From assembly GCF_900091595.1 (NCBI RefSeq), contig NZ_FMCW01000039.1, positions 1-52,625 of the forward strand: a stretch of DNA of 52,625 nucleotides. Reading direction: 5' to 3'. Below the pieces are notes generated by a model. That model worked only from the letters and a program-made list of their open reading frames with translations. It was not told the origin of the DNA and ran no database searches. Shown here piece after piece: positions 24,684-33,351 of the stretch. The stretch is from Micromonospora haikouensis (GTDB taxonomy: Bacteria; Actinomycetota; Actinomycetes; Mycobacteriales; Micromonosporaceae). The stretch's first letter is position 1; each line of letters opens with the position of its first letter. The position numbers were made by a program, and so were the translations under genes.

Positions 24684-25454
24684 ATGGGCAACGAGACGCT
24701 GCGGGTGGCGATGGCCGCCGTGGGGGAGACCGCCGATTCGCTGGCGGGCAAGGTCCGGGTTGACCCGAAGACGGCCGGCCGGTGGGTGTCGCAGGGGCGC
24801 ATCCCGCACGCGCGCACCCGGTACGCGGTGGCCAAGGTGCTCGGCCGGGAGGTCGCCGAGCTGTGGCCGCATCCGGGCCGCCGCCGGAACCTGCCCTGGT
24901 TCCACAAGTGGGCCGAGCTGGAGCGAATCGCCGTCTCCATCCGCTCCTACCAGCCGCTGCTGGTGCCGGGGCTGCTCCAGACCGAGGCGTACGCGCGGGC
25001 GATCCTGAGCACCGGCGGGCTGCTGCCGCCGGCCGAGGTGGAGCGGATCGTCGCCGGCCGGCTCGACCGGCAGGCGATCCTCGATGCCGAGGCCCCGCCG
25101 CAGCTCGTCGTGGTGATCGACGAGGTGGTGCTGCGCCGGGTGGTCGGCGACAGGGCGGTGATGGCCGGGCAGGTCGCCCACCTCGCGGCGGCGGCCGAGC
25201 GGGAGCACGTGCAGGTGCGGGTGATCCCGGCCGAGAGCCCGTGGCACACCGGGCTGGCCGGGCCGTTCGTCCTCGCCGGTCTGCCCGACGGGGCAGAGTT
25301 GGCATATATCGACAACCAGCTTCGCGGTCAGGTCGTCAACGAGCCGGTCGACGTTGCTAGCCTGAGGCGCAGGTGGGAGAGCGTCACCGGTGAGGCGCTG
25401 CCCGGCCGCGGGTCGACCGCGCTGATCAGAGAGGTGGCGACGACGTGGAGCTGA
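24684..25454 (+). CDS. XRE-like helix-turn-helix regulator with DUF5753 (Scr1/WhiJ-like)
   Basis: The product has 256 residues from ATG 24684; the frame is open upstream, but that part is low-complexity spacer. The N-terminal about 65 residues make a helix-turn-helix (LRVAMAAVGETADSLAGKV, DPKTAGRWVSQGRIPHARTR). The remainder is DUF5753: SYQPLLVPGLLQTEAYARAI, LDRQAILDAEAPPQLVVVID, and HVQVRVIPAESPWHTGLAGP. In streptomycetes such regulators pair with a small DUF397 protein and influence development or antibiotic production, possibly as toxin-antitoxin-like pairs. The stop overlaps the start of the DUF397 gene by 10 bases, fitting translational coupling. Confidence 0.92.
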   Translation: MGNETLRVAMAAVGETADSLAGKVRVDPKTAGRWVSQGRIPHARTRYAVAKVLGREVAELWPHPGRRRNLPWFHKWAELERIAVSIRSYQPLLVPGLLQTEAYARAILSTGGLLPPAEVERIVAGRLDRQAILDAEAPPQLVVVIDEVVLRRVVGDRAVMAGQVAHLAAAAEREHVQVRVIPAESPWHTGLAGPFVLAGLPDGAELAYIDNQLRGQVVNEPVDVASLRRRWESVTGEALPGRGSTALIREVATTWS

Positions 25455-25678
25455 CCGACGCGCTGACGGACGCGCCCATGGGCGTGCTGACCGGTGCCCG
25501 GTGGCGCACCGCGACCCGCAGCAGCAACAACGGCGGCGACTGCGTCGAGGTGGCCGACAACCTGCCCGGCCGGGTGCTGGTGCGCGACAGCAAGGACCGC
25601 GACGGCGGCACCCTGAGCTTCGCCCCGGCCGCCTGGCGGGCCTTCGTCGGGCAGGCTCAGGCGGTGCCCCAGCTGTAG
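25445..25678 (+). CDS. DUF397 small protein, partner of the DUF5753 regulator
   Basis: A 77-residue protein starting at GTG 25445, ten bases before the upstream stop. DUF397 marks are GARWRTATRSSNNGGDCVEVAD, shortened here to its core RSSNNGGDCVEVAD, then VLVRDSKDRDGGTLSFAPAA and WRAFV. Such proteins always sit beside DUF5753 regulators in actinobacteria and probably bind them; BldB belongs to a related group. The stop overlaps the convergent Lrp gene's end by 22 bases, so the two transcripts are antisense at their 3' ends. No export signal is present. Confidence 0.92.
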   Translation: MELTDALTDAPMGVLTGARWRTATRSSNNGGDCVEVADNLPGRVLVRDSKDRDGGTLSFAPAAWRAFVGQAQAVPQL

Positions 25679-26169
25679 GTCTGCTTGCGCAGCTTGAGAT
25701 AGACGAACGCCTCGGTGGCGAGCACCCCGTCGACGGCGCGCAGCCGCTGCAGGATCTCCAGCAGGTGTGCGTCGTTTCGGCACACCACCTCGGCGAGCAG
25801 GTCGAACGACCCGGCGGTGATCACCACGTAGTCGACCTCCTCGAACTCGGCGAGCCGGTCGGCCACCGTCTCCAGGTCCCCGTCGGTGCGTAGGCCGATC
25901 ATGGCCTGCCGGGGGAAGCCGAGCTGGAGCGGGTCGGTGACCGCGACGATCTGCATCACCCCGGCGTCGAGCAGCCGCTGCACCCGCTGGCGCACCGCCG
26001 CCTCGGACAGGCCGACCGCCTTGCCGATCGTCGCGTACGGCCGGCGGCCGTCCTCCTGGAGCTGCTCGATGATCTGCTTGGCGACGTCGTCCAGCAGAGC
26101 GTGACTGGCACCTTCACGCACGGTGACGCGCCGACCTCCGCCGCCGCTCTCCTGCTGTCGGATGACCAT
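25657..26169 (-). CDS. Lrp/AsnC-family transcriptional regulator
   Basis: The product has 170 residues from ATG 26167-26169. An N-terminal extension of about 25 residues precedes the helix-turn-helix (ALLDDVAKQIIEQLQEDGRR, ATIGKAVGLSEAAVRQRVQR). The C-terminal RAM/ligand domain includes IVAVTDPLQLGFPRQAMIGL and VDYVVITAGSFDLLAEVVC. It is an amino-acid or amine-responsive DNA-binding octamer. It is divergent from the polyamine transporter operon, with 209 bases between starts that include an inverted repeat. It is therefore the likely local regulator of the transport and catabolic genes, and perhaps of its own expression. Confidence 0.93.
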   Translation of the reverse strand: MVIRQQESGGGGRRVTVREGASHALLDDVAKQIIEQLQEDGRRPYATIGKAVGLSEAAVRQRVQRLLDAGVMQIVAVTDPLQLGFPRQAMIGLRTDGDLETVADRLAEFEEVDYVVITAGSFDLLAEVVCRNDAHLLEILQRLRAVDGVLATEAFVYLKLRKQTYSWGTA

Positions 26170-26224
26170 CGTCAGCTCCCCATGTCCGCTTCTCCTCCGG
26201 GATCGTAATGCCCCGGCGCAGTCT

Positions 26225-26252
26225 GGCGTAATTCGTGGTGCATTGCTACGCC
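26225..26252. promoter_or_regulatory. Candidate Lrp operator between the regulator and transporter operon
   Basis: GGCGTA and TACGCC are exact inverted arms around a 16-base, AT-richer centre (ATTCGTGGTGCATTGC). It lies midway between the divergent starts, a typical place for an Lrp/AsnC site. The protein-site link is inferred from position only. Confidence 0.45.
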
Positions 26253-26378
26253 CGCAACGGAATCCCTTGTGAGGCAGGTCGGCTCATGTCAGGATCAGTC
26301 GTCCATCGCCTGAAGACCCTCCCGCCGTCGGGCCTCCCCCGTCCCGCCCGCCGACGATGACCCCCTAGGAGTCGTCAC

Positions 26379-27563
26379 ATGCGAACTCCCCTCCGGCCCC
26401 TCACCCGGCGTGGTCTGCTCACCGGCACCCTCGGCTCGGCCGCGATGCTCGCCACGGCGGGCGCGCTCGCCGGCTGCGGCACCAAGGGCGCCGTGCAGAC
26501 CGAGGCCGGCTGCGTCAGCGAAGACCTCTCCGGCACGGAGAAGAAGCTGGCGTTCTCGAACTGGCCGCAATACATGGACGTCGACGAGAAGGACGAGTCG
26601 AAGCGTCCGAGCCTGGACGCGTTCGTCGCGAAGACCGGCATCCAGGTCACCTACACCGAGGACATCAACGACAACAACGAGTTCTTCGGCAAGGTGCAGA
26701 ACCAGCTCGCGGCCTGTCAGGGCACCGGGCGGGACATCATCGTGCTCACCGACTGGATGGCCGCCCGGATGATCCGGCTCGGCTGGATCCAGAAGCTCGA
26801 CCCGGCGAAGATCCCCAACGTGACGGCGAACCTGTTGCCGTCGCTGCTCAACCGTTCCTTCGACCCGGACAGCCGCATCGCCGTCCCGTGGCAGTCCGGC
26901 CTGGCCGGCCTCGCGTACAACGGGTCGGTCACCAAGGAGATCCGCACCGTCGACGAGCTGCTGACCCGGCCCGACCTCAAGGGCAAGGTCACCGCGCTGT
27001 CGGAGATGCGCGACACGATGGGCCTGCTGATGCAGTCCAACGGACACGACCCGGCGAACTTCACCACCGCCCAGTTCGACGACGCGCTCAACAAGCTCAA
27101 GAAGGCCGTCGACTCCGGGCAGATCCGCAAGTTCACCGGCAACGACTACGCCCCCGACCTCGCCAAGGGCGACATCGCGGCGTGCGTCGGCTGGTCCGGC
27201 GACATCATCCAGCTCTCCGGGGAGAACGACAAGATCAAGTTCGTCGCGCCCGACTCCGGCGTGATGCTCTTCAGCGACAACATGATGGTGCCCAACAAGG
27301 CCACCCACAAGGCGAACGCCGAAGAGCTGATCAACTACTACTACGAGCCGGCCGTCGCCGCGAAGCTCGCCGCGTACGTCAACTACATCTGCCCCGTGCA
27401 GGGCGCGAAGGCCGAGATGGAGAAGATCGACCCGGAGTTGGCCGCCAACCCGCTGATCTTCCCCGACGAGGCGCTGCTGTCGAAGTCCAAGGTGTTCATG
27501 GCCTTGGACGAGAAGCAGGAGAAGGAGTTCGAGGGCAAGTTCCAGCAGGTCATCGGGGCGTGA
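26379..27563 (+). CDS. Polyamine ABC transporter substrate-binding lipoprotein (PotD/F type)
   Basis: The product is 394 residues. The N-terminus has twin arginines (TRRGLLTGTLG, residues 9-19) and a lipobox LAGC with the acylated Cys at 33, so it is a Tat-exported lipoprotein held on the outer face of the membrane. The mature part is a spermidine/putrescine-type binding protein: LAFSNWPQYMDVDE, TGIQVTYTEDINDNNEFFGK, GRDIIVLTDWMAARMI, PWQSGLAGLAYN, and FVAPDSGVMLFSDNMMVPN. The family captures polyamines with two acidic residues. It is the first gene of a coupled operon with the ATPase six bases downstream. An Lrp regulator is divergent. Confidence 0.93.
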   Translation: MRTPLRPLTRRGLLTGTLGSAAMLATAGALAGCGTKGAVQTEAGCVSEDLSGTEKKLAFSNWPQYMDVDEKDESKRPSLDAFVAKTGIQVTYTEDINDNNEFFGKVQNQLAACQGTGRDIIVLTDWMAARMIRLGWIQKLDPAKIPNVTANLLPSLLNRSFDPDSRIAVPWQSGLAGLAYNGSVTKEIRTVDELLTRPDLKGKVTALSEMRDTMGLLMQSNGHDPANFTTAQFDDALNKLKKAVDSGQIRKFTGNDYAPDLAKGDIAACVGWSGDIIQLSGENDKIKFVAPDSGVMLFSDNMMVPNKATHKANAEELINYYYEPAVAAKLAAYVNYICPVQGAKAEMEKIDPELAANPLIFPDEALLSKSKVFMALDEKQEKEFEGKFQQVIGA

Positions 27564-27568
27564 CGGGG

Positions 27569-28735
27569 ATGAGCGCGAAGACGACGGGACACGACGCGCC
27601 GGCCGGCGACCTGCGGCTGGTCAACCTGACCAAGAGGTTCGGCATCTTCACCGCGGTCGACGACCTCGGCCTGACCATCCCGCAGGGCTCGTTCTTCGCC
27701 CTGCTCGGGGCGTCCGGGTGCGGCAAGACCACCACCCTGCGCATGATCGCCGGCCTGGAGCAGCCGACGAGCGGGCAGGTGCTCCTCGGCGACCGGGACA
27801 TCGCCCGGCTGCGCCCGTACAAGCGGCCGGTCAACACCGTGTTCCAGAGCTACGCGCTCTTCCCGCACCTCGACATCTTCGACAACGTGGCGTTCGGGCT
27901 GCGCCGGCGCGGCATCCGCTCGGTCGACGCCGAGGTCAACCGGATGCTTGCCCTGGTGCAGCTCGCCGACTTCGGCCACCGCCGGCCCGCCCAGCTCTCC
28001 GGCGGGCAGCAGCAGCGCGTCGCGCTCGCCCGGGCGCTGATCAACCGGCCGCAGGTGCTGCTGCTCGACGAGCCGCTCGGCGCGCTCGACCTGAAGCTGC
28101 GCCGGCAGATGCAGATCGAGCTCAAGCGCATCCAGACCGAGGTCGGCATCACCTTCGTGCACGTCACGCACGACCAGGAGGAGGCCATGACCATGGCCGA
28201 CACCGTCGCGGTGATGAACGCCGGGAGGATCGAGCAACTCGGCGCGCCCGCCGACATCTACGAATACCCGGCCACCGCGTTCGTGGCGAACTTCCTCGGC
28301 CAGTCCAACCTCCTCGCCGCCGAGGCCGCCGGGCCCGCCGGGTCCGACGTGCCGGTCACCGCCCACGGCGCGCGCTACTCCGTGCCCGCCGGCCGCGCCC
28401 GGGTCGCCTCGGGCCCGGTCTACCTGGGGGTACGCCCCGAGAAGCTGCACCTCGTCGACGCCGCCGACCGGGTCCCCGCCGGCCACCAGTACGTGACCGG
28501 TGTGGTCACCGACGCCTCGTACGTGGGGGTCAGCACCCAGTATCTGGTGCGCACCGGCTGGGGCAGCGAACTGACCGCGTTCGCGGCCAACAGCGGCCTC
28601 GGCGGCCGGGTGCCCGTCGGCGCGTCCGTGGTGGCGCACTGGGACCCCCGGCACGCGTTCCTGCTGCCCCGCCCGCCCGGCGCGGACGACGCCACCGCCG
28701 GCCTGCTCGACGAGCCGGTGGGTGCGTCCTCGTGA
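27569..28735 (+). CDS. Polyamine ABC transporter ATP-binding protein (PotA/G type)
   Basis: The product has 388 residues from ATG 27569. Walker A is GASGCGKT at residues 47-54. The Q-loop region, the signature LSGGQQQRVALARAL, Walker B LLLDEPLGALD and the H-loop VTHDQEEAM follow in order. After about residue 250 comes a TOBE-type regulatory domain (VYLGVRPEKLHLV and VGVSTQYLVRTGWGSELTAF), typical of the spermidine/putrescine importers. It hydrolyses ATP to drive import through the two permeases that follow. Its stop overlaps the GTG of the first permease (GTGA), so expression is coupled. Confidence 0.95.
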   Translation: MSAKTTGHDAPAGDLRLVNLTKRFGIFTAVDDLGLTIPQGSFFALLGASGCGKTTTLRMIAGLEQPTSGQVLLGDRDIARLRPYKRPVNTVFQSYALFPHLDIFDNVAFGLRRRGIRSVDAEVNRMLALVQLADFGHRRPAQLSGGQQQRVALARALINRPQVLLLDEPLGALDLKLRRQMQIELKRIQTEVGITFVHVTHDQEEAMTMADTVAVMNAGRIEQLGAPADIYEYPATAFVANFLGQSNLLAAEAAGPAGSDVPVTAHGARYSVPAGRARVASGPVYLGVRPEKLHLVDAADRVPAGHQYVTGVVTDASYVGVSTQYLVRTGWGSELTAFAANSGLGGRVPVGASVVAHWDPRHAFLLPRPPGADDATAGLLDEPVGASS

Positions 28736-29646
28736 CCGCGCTGGCCCACGTTCCCACGTCGACGGGGCAACCCGCGCCGCCCCCGCCGCCGCCCCGGGGC
28801 GGGCGGCACCGGCTGCTGCCGTACCTGCTGCTTCTGCCCGGCGCGGCCTGGCTGCTGCTGTTCTTCGCCGTGCCGCTGTTCCAGCTCGCCGCCGCCAGCC
28901 TCTACGACCCCGCCGGTTCGCTCTCCACCGGGTACGCGCTGACCTGGGCGTTCGGCAACTATCCCGACGCGGTGCAGGCGTACTGGCCGCAGCTGGGCCG
29001 GTCGTTCCTCTACGCCGGGATCGCGCTCGTGCTGGGCCTGCTGATGGGCTACCCGCTGGCGTACGCGATCGCCCAGAAGGCCGGCCGGTGGAAGAACCTG
29101 CTGCTGGTCTGCGTCGTCGCCCCCATGTTCACCAGTTTCCTGGTGCGCACCCTGGCGTGGAAGACGATCCTGTCCGACAACGGCTGGTTGGTCGGGCTGC
29201 TGCGCGACGTGCACCTGCTCGGCCCCGACGGCCGGCTGCTCGCCACCCCCGTCGCGGTGGTGCTCGGGCTGACGTACAACTTCCTGCCGTTTCTGGTGCT
29301 GCCGCTGTACGCGAGCCTGGAGCGGCTCGACTACCGGCTGCTGGAGGCGGCCGGCGACCTGTACGCGAGCCCGGTGCAGACGTTCCGCCGGGTCACCCTG
29401 CCGCTGTCGATGCCCGGCCTGATCGCCGGCACGCTGCTGTTCTTCATTCCGGCCACCGGCGACTACATCAACGCCGAGCTGCTCGGCACCCCCAACGAAT
29501 ACATGATCGGCAACGTCATCGACTCGGCGTTCCTGGTCCGGCTGGACTACCCGCAGGGCGCGGCCCTGTCGTTCCTGCTGATGGCGGCGATCCTCGCGGT
29601 GGTCTTCGTCTACCTGCGCCGCGCCGGCACGGAGGAGGTGCTGTGA
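28732..29646 (+). CDS. Polyamine ABC transporter permease 1 (PotB/H type)
   Basis: The product is 304 residues from GTG 28732, which overlaps the ATPase stop by four bases. A Pro-rich N-terminal stretch is followed by about six hydrophobic segments, the first LLPYLLLLPGAAWLLLFFA. The inner-membrane permease EAA-like loop is RLLEAAGDLYASPVQTFRRV, followed by TLPLSMPGLIAGTLLFFIP. The conserved TGDYINAELLGTPN region matches the PotB/HisM branch used for putrescine and spermidine. The family is the first of the two permeases forming the transmembrane channel. It overlaps the second permease gene by four bases. Confidence 0.94.
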   Translation: MTALAHVPTSTGQPAPPPPPPRGGRHRLLPYLLLLPGAAWLLLFFAVPLFQLAAASLYDPAGSLSTGYALTWAFGNYPDAVQAYWPQLGRSFLYAGIALVLGLLMGYPLAYAIAQKAGRWKNLLLVCVVAPMFTSFLVRTLAWKTILSDNGWLVGLLRDVHLLGPDGRLLATPVAVVLGLTYNFLPFLVLPLYASLERLDYRLLEAAGDLYASPVQTFRRVTLPLSMPGLIAGTLLFFIPATGDYINAELLGTPNEYMIGNVIDSAFLVRLDYPQGAALSFLLMAAILAVVFVYLRRAGTEEVL

Positions 29647-30485
29647 AGGTTTCCCGCTGGCTCGCCGACCACTGGGTGATGGGCGTCGCCCTGCTCGTCC
29701 TCGGCTACCTGTCGCTGCCCATCGCCGTGGTCGCCGCCCTGTCGTTCAACCGCCCGTCGAGCCGCCTGTCGTACGACTTCAACGAGTTCACCCTCGACAA
29801 CTGGCGGCAGCCCTGCGCCACCTCCGACATGTGCGACGCCGTGGTGCGCAGCGTGCAGATCGGCTTCATCGCCACCGTCGTCGCCACCGTGCTCGGCACC
29901 CTGATGGCGTTCGCGCTGGTGCGGCACCGGTTCACCGGCCGCTCCGGCATCAACGTGCTGATCTTCCTGCCGATGGCCACCCCCGAGCTGGTCATGGGCA
30001 CCTCGCTGCTGGCCCTGTTCGTCTCCGCCGGGGTGCCGCAGGGCTTCTGGACCGTCGTCATCGCCCACGTCATGTTCTGCGTGTCGTTCGTGGTGGTCAC
30101 CGTCAAGGCCCGGCTCGCCGGCATGGACCGCCGGCTGGAGGAGGCCGCCGCCGACCTGTACGCCAGCCCGTGGCAGACGTTCCGCCTGGTCACCCTGCCG
30201 CTGGTGCTCCCCGGCATCGTGGCCGCCGCGCTGCTGGCGTTCTCGCTCAGCTTCGACGACTTCATCATCACCAACTTCAACGCCGGCACCACCGTCACGT
30301 TCCCCATGTACGTCTGGGGTGCCGCCCAGCGGGGCATCCCGCCGCAGGTCAACGTCATCGGCACGGCCATGTTCGCCATCGCGCTGCTGCTCGTCGGGCT
30401 CAGCTCGCTGCGCGGGCGGCGGGCCCGCCGGCACACCCTCCCGGTCGCAGCGGCGACCGGCCGGCGGGCGAAGAGCCCGTCATGA
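29643..30485 (+). CDS. Polyamine ABC transporter permease 2 (PotC/I type)
   Basis: A 280-residue protein from GTG 29643, overlapping permease 1. It has about six membrane segments: the first is GVALLVLGYLSLPIAVVAAL, and later ones include IGFIATVVATVLGTLMAF. The EAA loop is RRLEEAAADLYASPWQTFRL with TLPLVLPGIVAAALLAF, and the conserved SFDDFIITNFN motif is typical of PotC. It completes the importer. The stop overlaps the next ATG (ATGA), so the FAD oxidoreductase is translated from the same message. The protein ends with a basic tail (RRARRHTLPVAAATGRRAK). Confidence 0.94.
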   Translation: MKVSRWLADHWVMGVALLVLGYLSLPIAVVAALSFNRPSSRLSYDFNEFTLDNWRQPCATSDMCDAVVRSVQIGFIATVVATVLGTLMAFALVRHRFTGRSGINVLIFLPMATPELVMGTSLLALFVSAGVPQGFWTVVIAHVMFCVSFVVVTVKARLAGMDRRLEEAAADLYASPWQTFRLVTLPLVLPGIVAAALLAFSLSFDDFIITNFNAGTTVTFPMYVWGAAQRGIPPQVNVIGTAMFAIALLLVGLSSLRGRRARRHTLPVAAATGRRAKSPS

Positions 30486-31903
30486 TCCTCCCGCATACCG
30501 GCCGGGCGCTCGCCGACGCGGCGCCCGTACCGTACTGGCTCGACCGGCCCGAACGCCCCGACCCGCTGCCCCCGCTGACCGGCGCGCACACCGCCGACCT
30601 GCTGGTGATCGGCGGCGGGTACGGGGGGCTCTGGGCCGCCCTGCTCGCCAAGCAGGCCGACCCCGACACCGACGTGCTGCTCGTCGACGCCGGCACCTGC
30701 GGCTGGGCCGCGTCGGGGCGCAACGGCGGGTTCTGCTCCGCCTCGCTCACCCATGGCCTCGCCAACGGCGTCGCCCGGTTCCCCGGGGAGGTCGCCGAGC
30801 TGGAACGCCTCGGCCGGGAGAACCTCGCCGCGATCGCCGCCACCGTCGACGCGTACGGCATCGACTGCGACTTCGAGCGCACCGGCGAGCTGGCCGTGGC
30901 CGTGCGGCCGTACCAGCTCGACGGGCTTGCCGAGGACGCGGAGCTGGCCCGCAGCCACGGCCACGACGTGCGGCTGCTCGGCCGCGACGAGGTGCGCGCC
31001 GAGGTGGACTCGCCGACGTACCTCGGCGGGATGTGGGACCGTGACCGGGTGGCCATGCTCGACCCGGCGAAGCTCGCCTGGGGCCTGCGCCGCGCCTGCC
31101 TCGACCTGGGCGTCCGGATCCACGAGCACACCCGGGTCACCGGGCTGCGCGGCGACGCCGCCGCCGTGGCCGCCAGCACGGCCGGCGGCGTCGAGCAGGC
31201 CCCCGGCGTCGTCCGCGCCCGCCGGGTCGTGCTCACCACCAACGCGTTCCCGCCGCTGCTGCGCCGGCTGCGGGCCTGGGTCGTGCCCGTCTACGACTAC
31301 GCGCTGATGACCGAGCCGCTGACCGACGCCCAGCGCGACGCGATCGGCTGGCGCAACCGGCAGGGCCTCGCCGACACCGGCAACCAGTTCCACTACTACC
31401 GGATCACCCGCGACGGGCGGATCCTGTTCGGCGGCTACGACGCCGTCTACCACCACGGCAACCGGGTCGCCCCCGCGCTGGAGCAGCGCCCCGCCACCTT
31501 CACCGCCCTCGCCGAGCACTTCTTCACCACGTTCCCGCAACTCGCCGACGTCCGGTTCAGCCACCGCTGGGGCGGCGTCATCGACACCTGCACCCGGTTC
31601 TGCCCGTTCTTCGGCACCGCCTACGACGGCCGGCTCGCCTACGCCGCCGGCTATACCGGCCTCGGCGTCGGGGCCACCCGATTCGGCGCGCGCGTCATGC
31701 TCGACCTGCTCGCCGGCGCGGACACCCCGCTCACCCGGCTCGCCCTCGTCCGGGGCAAGCCGCTGCCGTTCCCGCCGGAGCCCGTCCGGGCCGCCGGCAT
31801 CCACCTCACCCGCTGGTCGCTGGCCCGCGCCGACGCGCGCGACGGCCGGCGCAACCCGTGGCTCCGTACGCTCGATCGTCTTGGTTTGGGGTTCGATTCC
31901 TGA
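30482..31903 (+). CDS. FAD-dependent amine oxidoreductase in transporter operon (PuuB-like)
   Basis: The product has 473 residues from ATG 30482. The Rossmann motif LLVIGGGYGGLWAALLAKQ is at about residues 40-58, and DAGTCGWAASGRNGGFCSAS is the flavin loop. Other conserved parts are MWDRDRVAMLDPAKLAWGLR and the C-terminal HRWGGVIDTCTRFCPFFG and YAAGYTGLGVGATRFGARVM. It is a DAO-type oxidase or dehydrogenase of secondary amines, likely acting on an imported polyamine or its N-derivative. It is paralogous to the 20702 gene but more distant than a recent duplicate. It is coupled to the permease upstream and overlaps the next gene by one base (TGATG). Confidence 0.92.
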   Translation: MILPHTGRALADAAPVPYWLDRPERPDPLPPLTGAHTADLLVIGGGYGGLWAALLAKQADPDTDVLLVDAGTCGWAASGRNGGFCSASLTHGLANGVARFPGEVAELERLGRENLAAIAATVDAYGIDCDFERTGELAVAVRPYQLDGLAEDAELARSHGHDVRLLGRDEVRAEVDSPTYLGGMWDRDRVAMLDPAKLAWGLRRACLDLGVRIHEHTRVTGLRGDAAAVAASTAGGVEQAPGVVRARRVVLTTNAFPPLLRRLRAWVVPVYDYALMTEPLTDAQRDAIGWRNRQGLADTGNQFHYYRITRDGRILFGGYDAVYHHGNRVAPALEQRPATFTALAEHFFTTFPQLADVRFSHRWGGVIDTCTRFCPFFGTAYDGRLAYAAGYTGLGVGATRFGARVMLDLLAGADTPLTRLALVRGKPLPFPPEPVRAAGIHLTRWSLARADARDGRRNPWLRTLDRLGLGFDS

Positions 31904-33108
31904 TGCGTATCCTGCTCGTCGGCGCTGGCGGGGTCGGCTCCGCCGCCGCCGCCATCGCCGCCCGCCGAACATTCTTCGACACCATGGTCGTCGCCGACGC
32001 CGACGCCGCCCGCGCCGCGCGGGCCGTCGCCGGCCACGGCGACCGGTTCGTCGCCGCGACCGTCGACGCCTCCTCCGCCGACGCCGTCGCCGCGCTGTGC
32101 CGCGAACACCGGATCACCCACGTGCTCAACGCCGTCGACCCGCGCTTCGTCATGCCGATCTTCGACGGCGCGTACGCGGCCGGCGCCGACTACCTCGACA
32201 TGGCCATGTCCCTGTCGCACCCGCACCCGAAGCGCCCCTACGCCGAGACCGGCGTGAAGCTCGGCGACGAGCAGTTCGCCGTCGCCGACCGCTGGGCGTC
32301 CGCCGGCCGGCTCGCCCTGTGCGGCATCGGCGTCGAACCGGGCCTGTCCGACGTCTTCGCCCGCTACGCCGCCGACGAACTCTTCGCCGAGATCGACGAG
32401 ATCGGGGTACGCGACGGCGCGAACCTCACCGTCGAAGGCTACGACTTCGCCCCGTCGTTCTCCATCTGGACCACCATCGAGGAGTGCCTCAACCCGCCGG
32501 TGATCTGGGAACGCGAGCAGGGCTGGTTCACCACCGAACCGTTCAGCGAGCCCGAGGTTTTCCACTTCCCCGAGGGCATCGGCCCCGTCGAGTGCGTCAA
32601 CGTCGAGCACGAGGAGGTGCTGCTCATCCCGCGCTGGGTCGACGCCCGGCGGGTCACCTTCAAGTACGGCCTCGGCGAGGAGTTCATCGAGGTCCTGCGC
32701 ACCCTGCACAAGCTCGGCCTCGACTCCACCGAGCCGGTCACCGTGCGCGGCGTGCGGATGTCCCCGCGCGACGTGGTCGCCGCCGCCCTACCCGACCCGG
32801 CCACCCTCGGCGACCGGATGCGCGGCAAGACCTGCGCCGGCACCTGGGTCACCGGCGTGGGCAAGGACGGCGAGCCCCGCGAGGTCTACCTCTACCACGT
32901 CGTCGACAACGAGTGGTCCATGGCCGAGTACGGCCACCAGGCCGTCGTCTGGCAGACCGCCGTCAACCCGGTCGTCGCCCTGGAGTTGCTCGCCACGGGG
33001 GAGTGGGCCGGCACCGGTGTGATCGGCCCCGAGGCGCTGCCCCCGCGCCCGTTCCTGGACCTGCTGACGATCTACGGCTCCCCCTGGGGCCTGGAGGACC
33101 GGCTGTAA
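31903..33108 (+). CDS. Saccharopine dehydrogenase-family oxidoreductase
   Basis: The product has 401 residues from ATG 31903. The N-terminal NAD(P)-binding motif is MRILLVGAGGVGSAAAAIAA, and GIGVEPGLSDVFARYAADEL follows, typical of the LYS9/carboxy(nor)spermidine dehydrogenase branch. Further conserved parts are YDFAPSFSIWTTIEECLNPP, WFTTEPFSEPEVFHFPEGIG, and VYLYHVVDNEWSMAEYGHQA. The family joins or splits an amine and a keto- or aldehyde-acid through a secondary amine. In this operon it probably processes a polyamine or aminoaldehyde adduct; whether it works in a catabolic or synthetic direction is not decided by sequence. It is the last gene of the coupled operon, and its stop merges with a dispersed repeat. 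Confidence 0.87.
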   Translation: MRILLVGAGGVGSAAAAIAARRTFFDTMVVADADAARAARAVAGHGDRFVAATVDASSADAVAALCREHRITHVLNAVDPRFVMPIFDGAYAAGADYLDMAMSLSHPHPKRPYAETGVKLGDEQFAVADRWASAGRLALCGIGVEPGLSDVFARYAADELFAEIDEIGVRDGANLTVEGYDFAPSFSIWTTIEECLNPPVIWEREQGWFTTEPFSEPEVFHFPEGIGPVECVNVEHEEVLLIPRWVDARRVTFKYGLGEEFIEVLRTLHKLGLDSTEPVTVRGVRMSPRDVVAAALPDPATLGDRMRGKTCAGTWVTGVGKDGEPREVYLYHVVDNEWSMAEYGHQAVVWQTAVNPVVALELLATGEWAGTGVIGPEALPPRPFLDLLTIYGSPWGLEDRL

Positions 33109-33160
33109 AGGAAGGGCACCTTGTTAACGCTTTCGGTATAGGAAGGGCCCCCTATTAACG
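33108..33160. repeat. Dispersed bipartite palindromic repeat, copy 3 (inverted)
   Basis: AAGGAAGGGCACCTTGTTAA, then a spacer and GGAAGGGCCCCCTATTAAC, is the reverse complement arrangement of the copies at 1896 and 7890. It starts within the stop codon of the saccharopine-dehydrogenase-family gene and may also end its transcript. Confidence 0.75.
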
Positions 33161-33351
33161 GCCCGTACGGCCGGAAGGCCGGGCCGTGGCGGCCCCGTAC
33201 GGCGGCTCTCCGCCGACCCGTACGACCCTTCCCGCCCGGATGGGGCACGATGCCGCCTGCCCGGTTTCCGCCCCGGACTGTACGTATCGGCCGGTTTGCC
33301 GATCGACGTCGTTGAGGATCGGTACGGCGGTTACCGAGCCGCCCCTCCCTG

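Noticed and set aside
29705..31972. Minus-strand 755-codon frame under the polyamine operon
   Set aside because: It is antisense to two well-supported genes and composed of low-complexity Arg/Gly/Val, a typical high-GC shadow.
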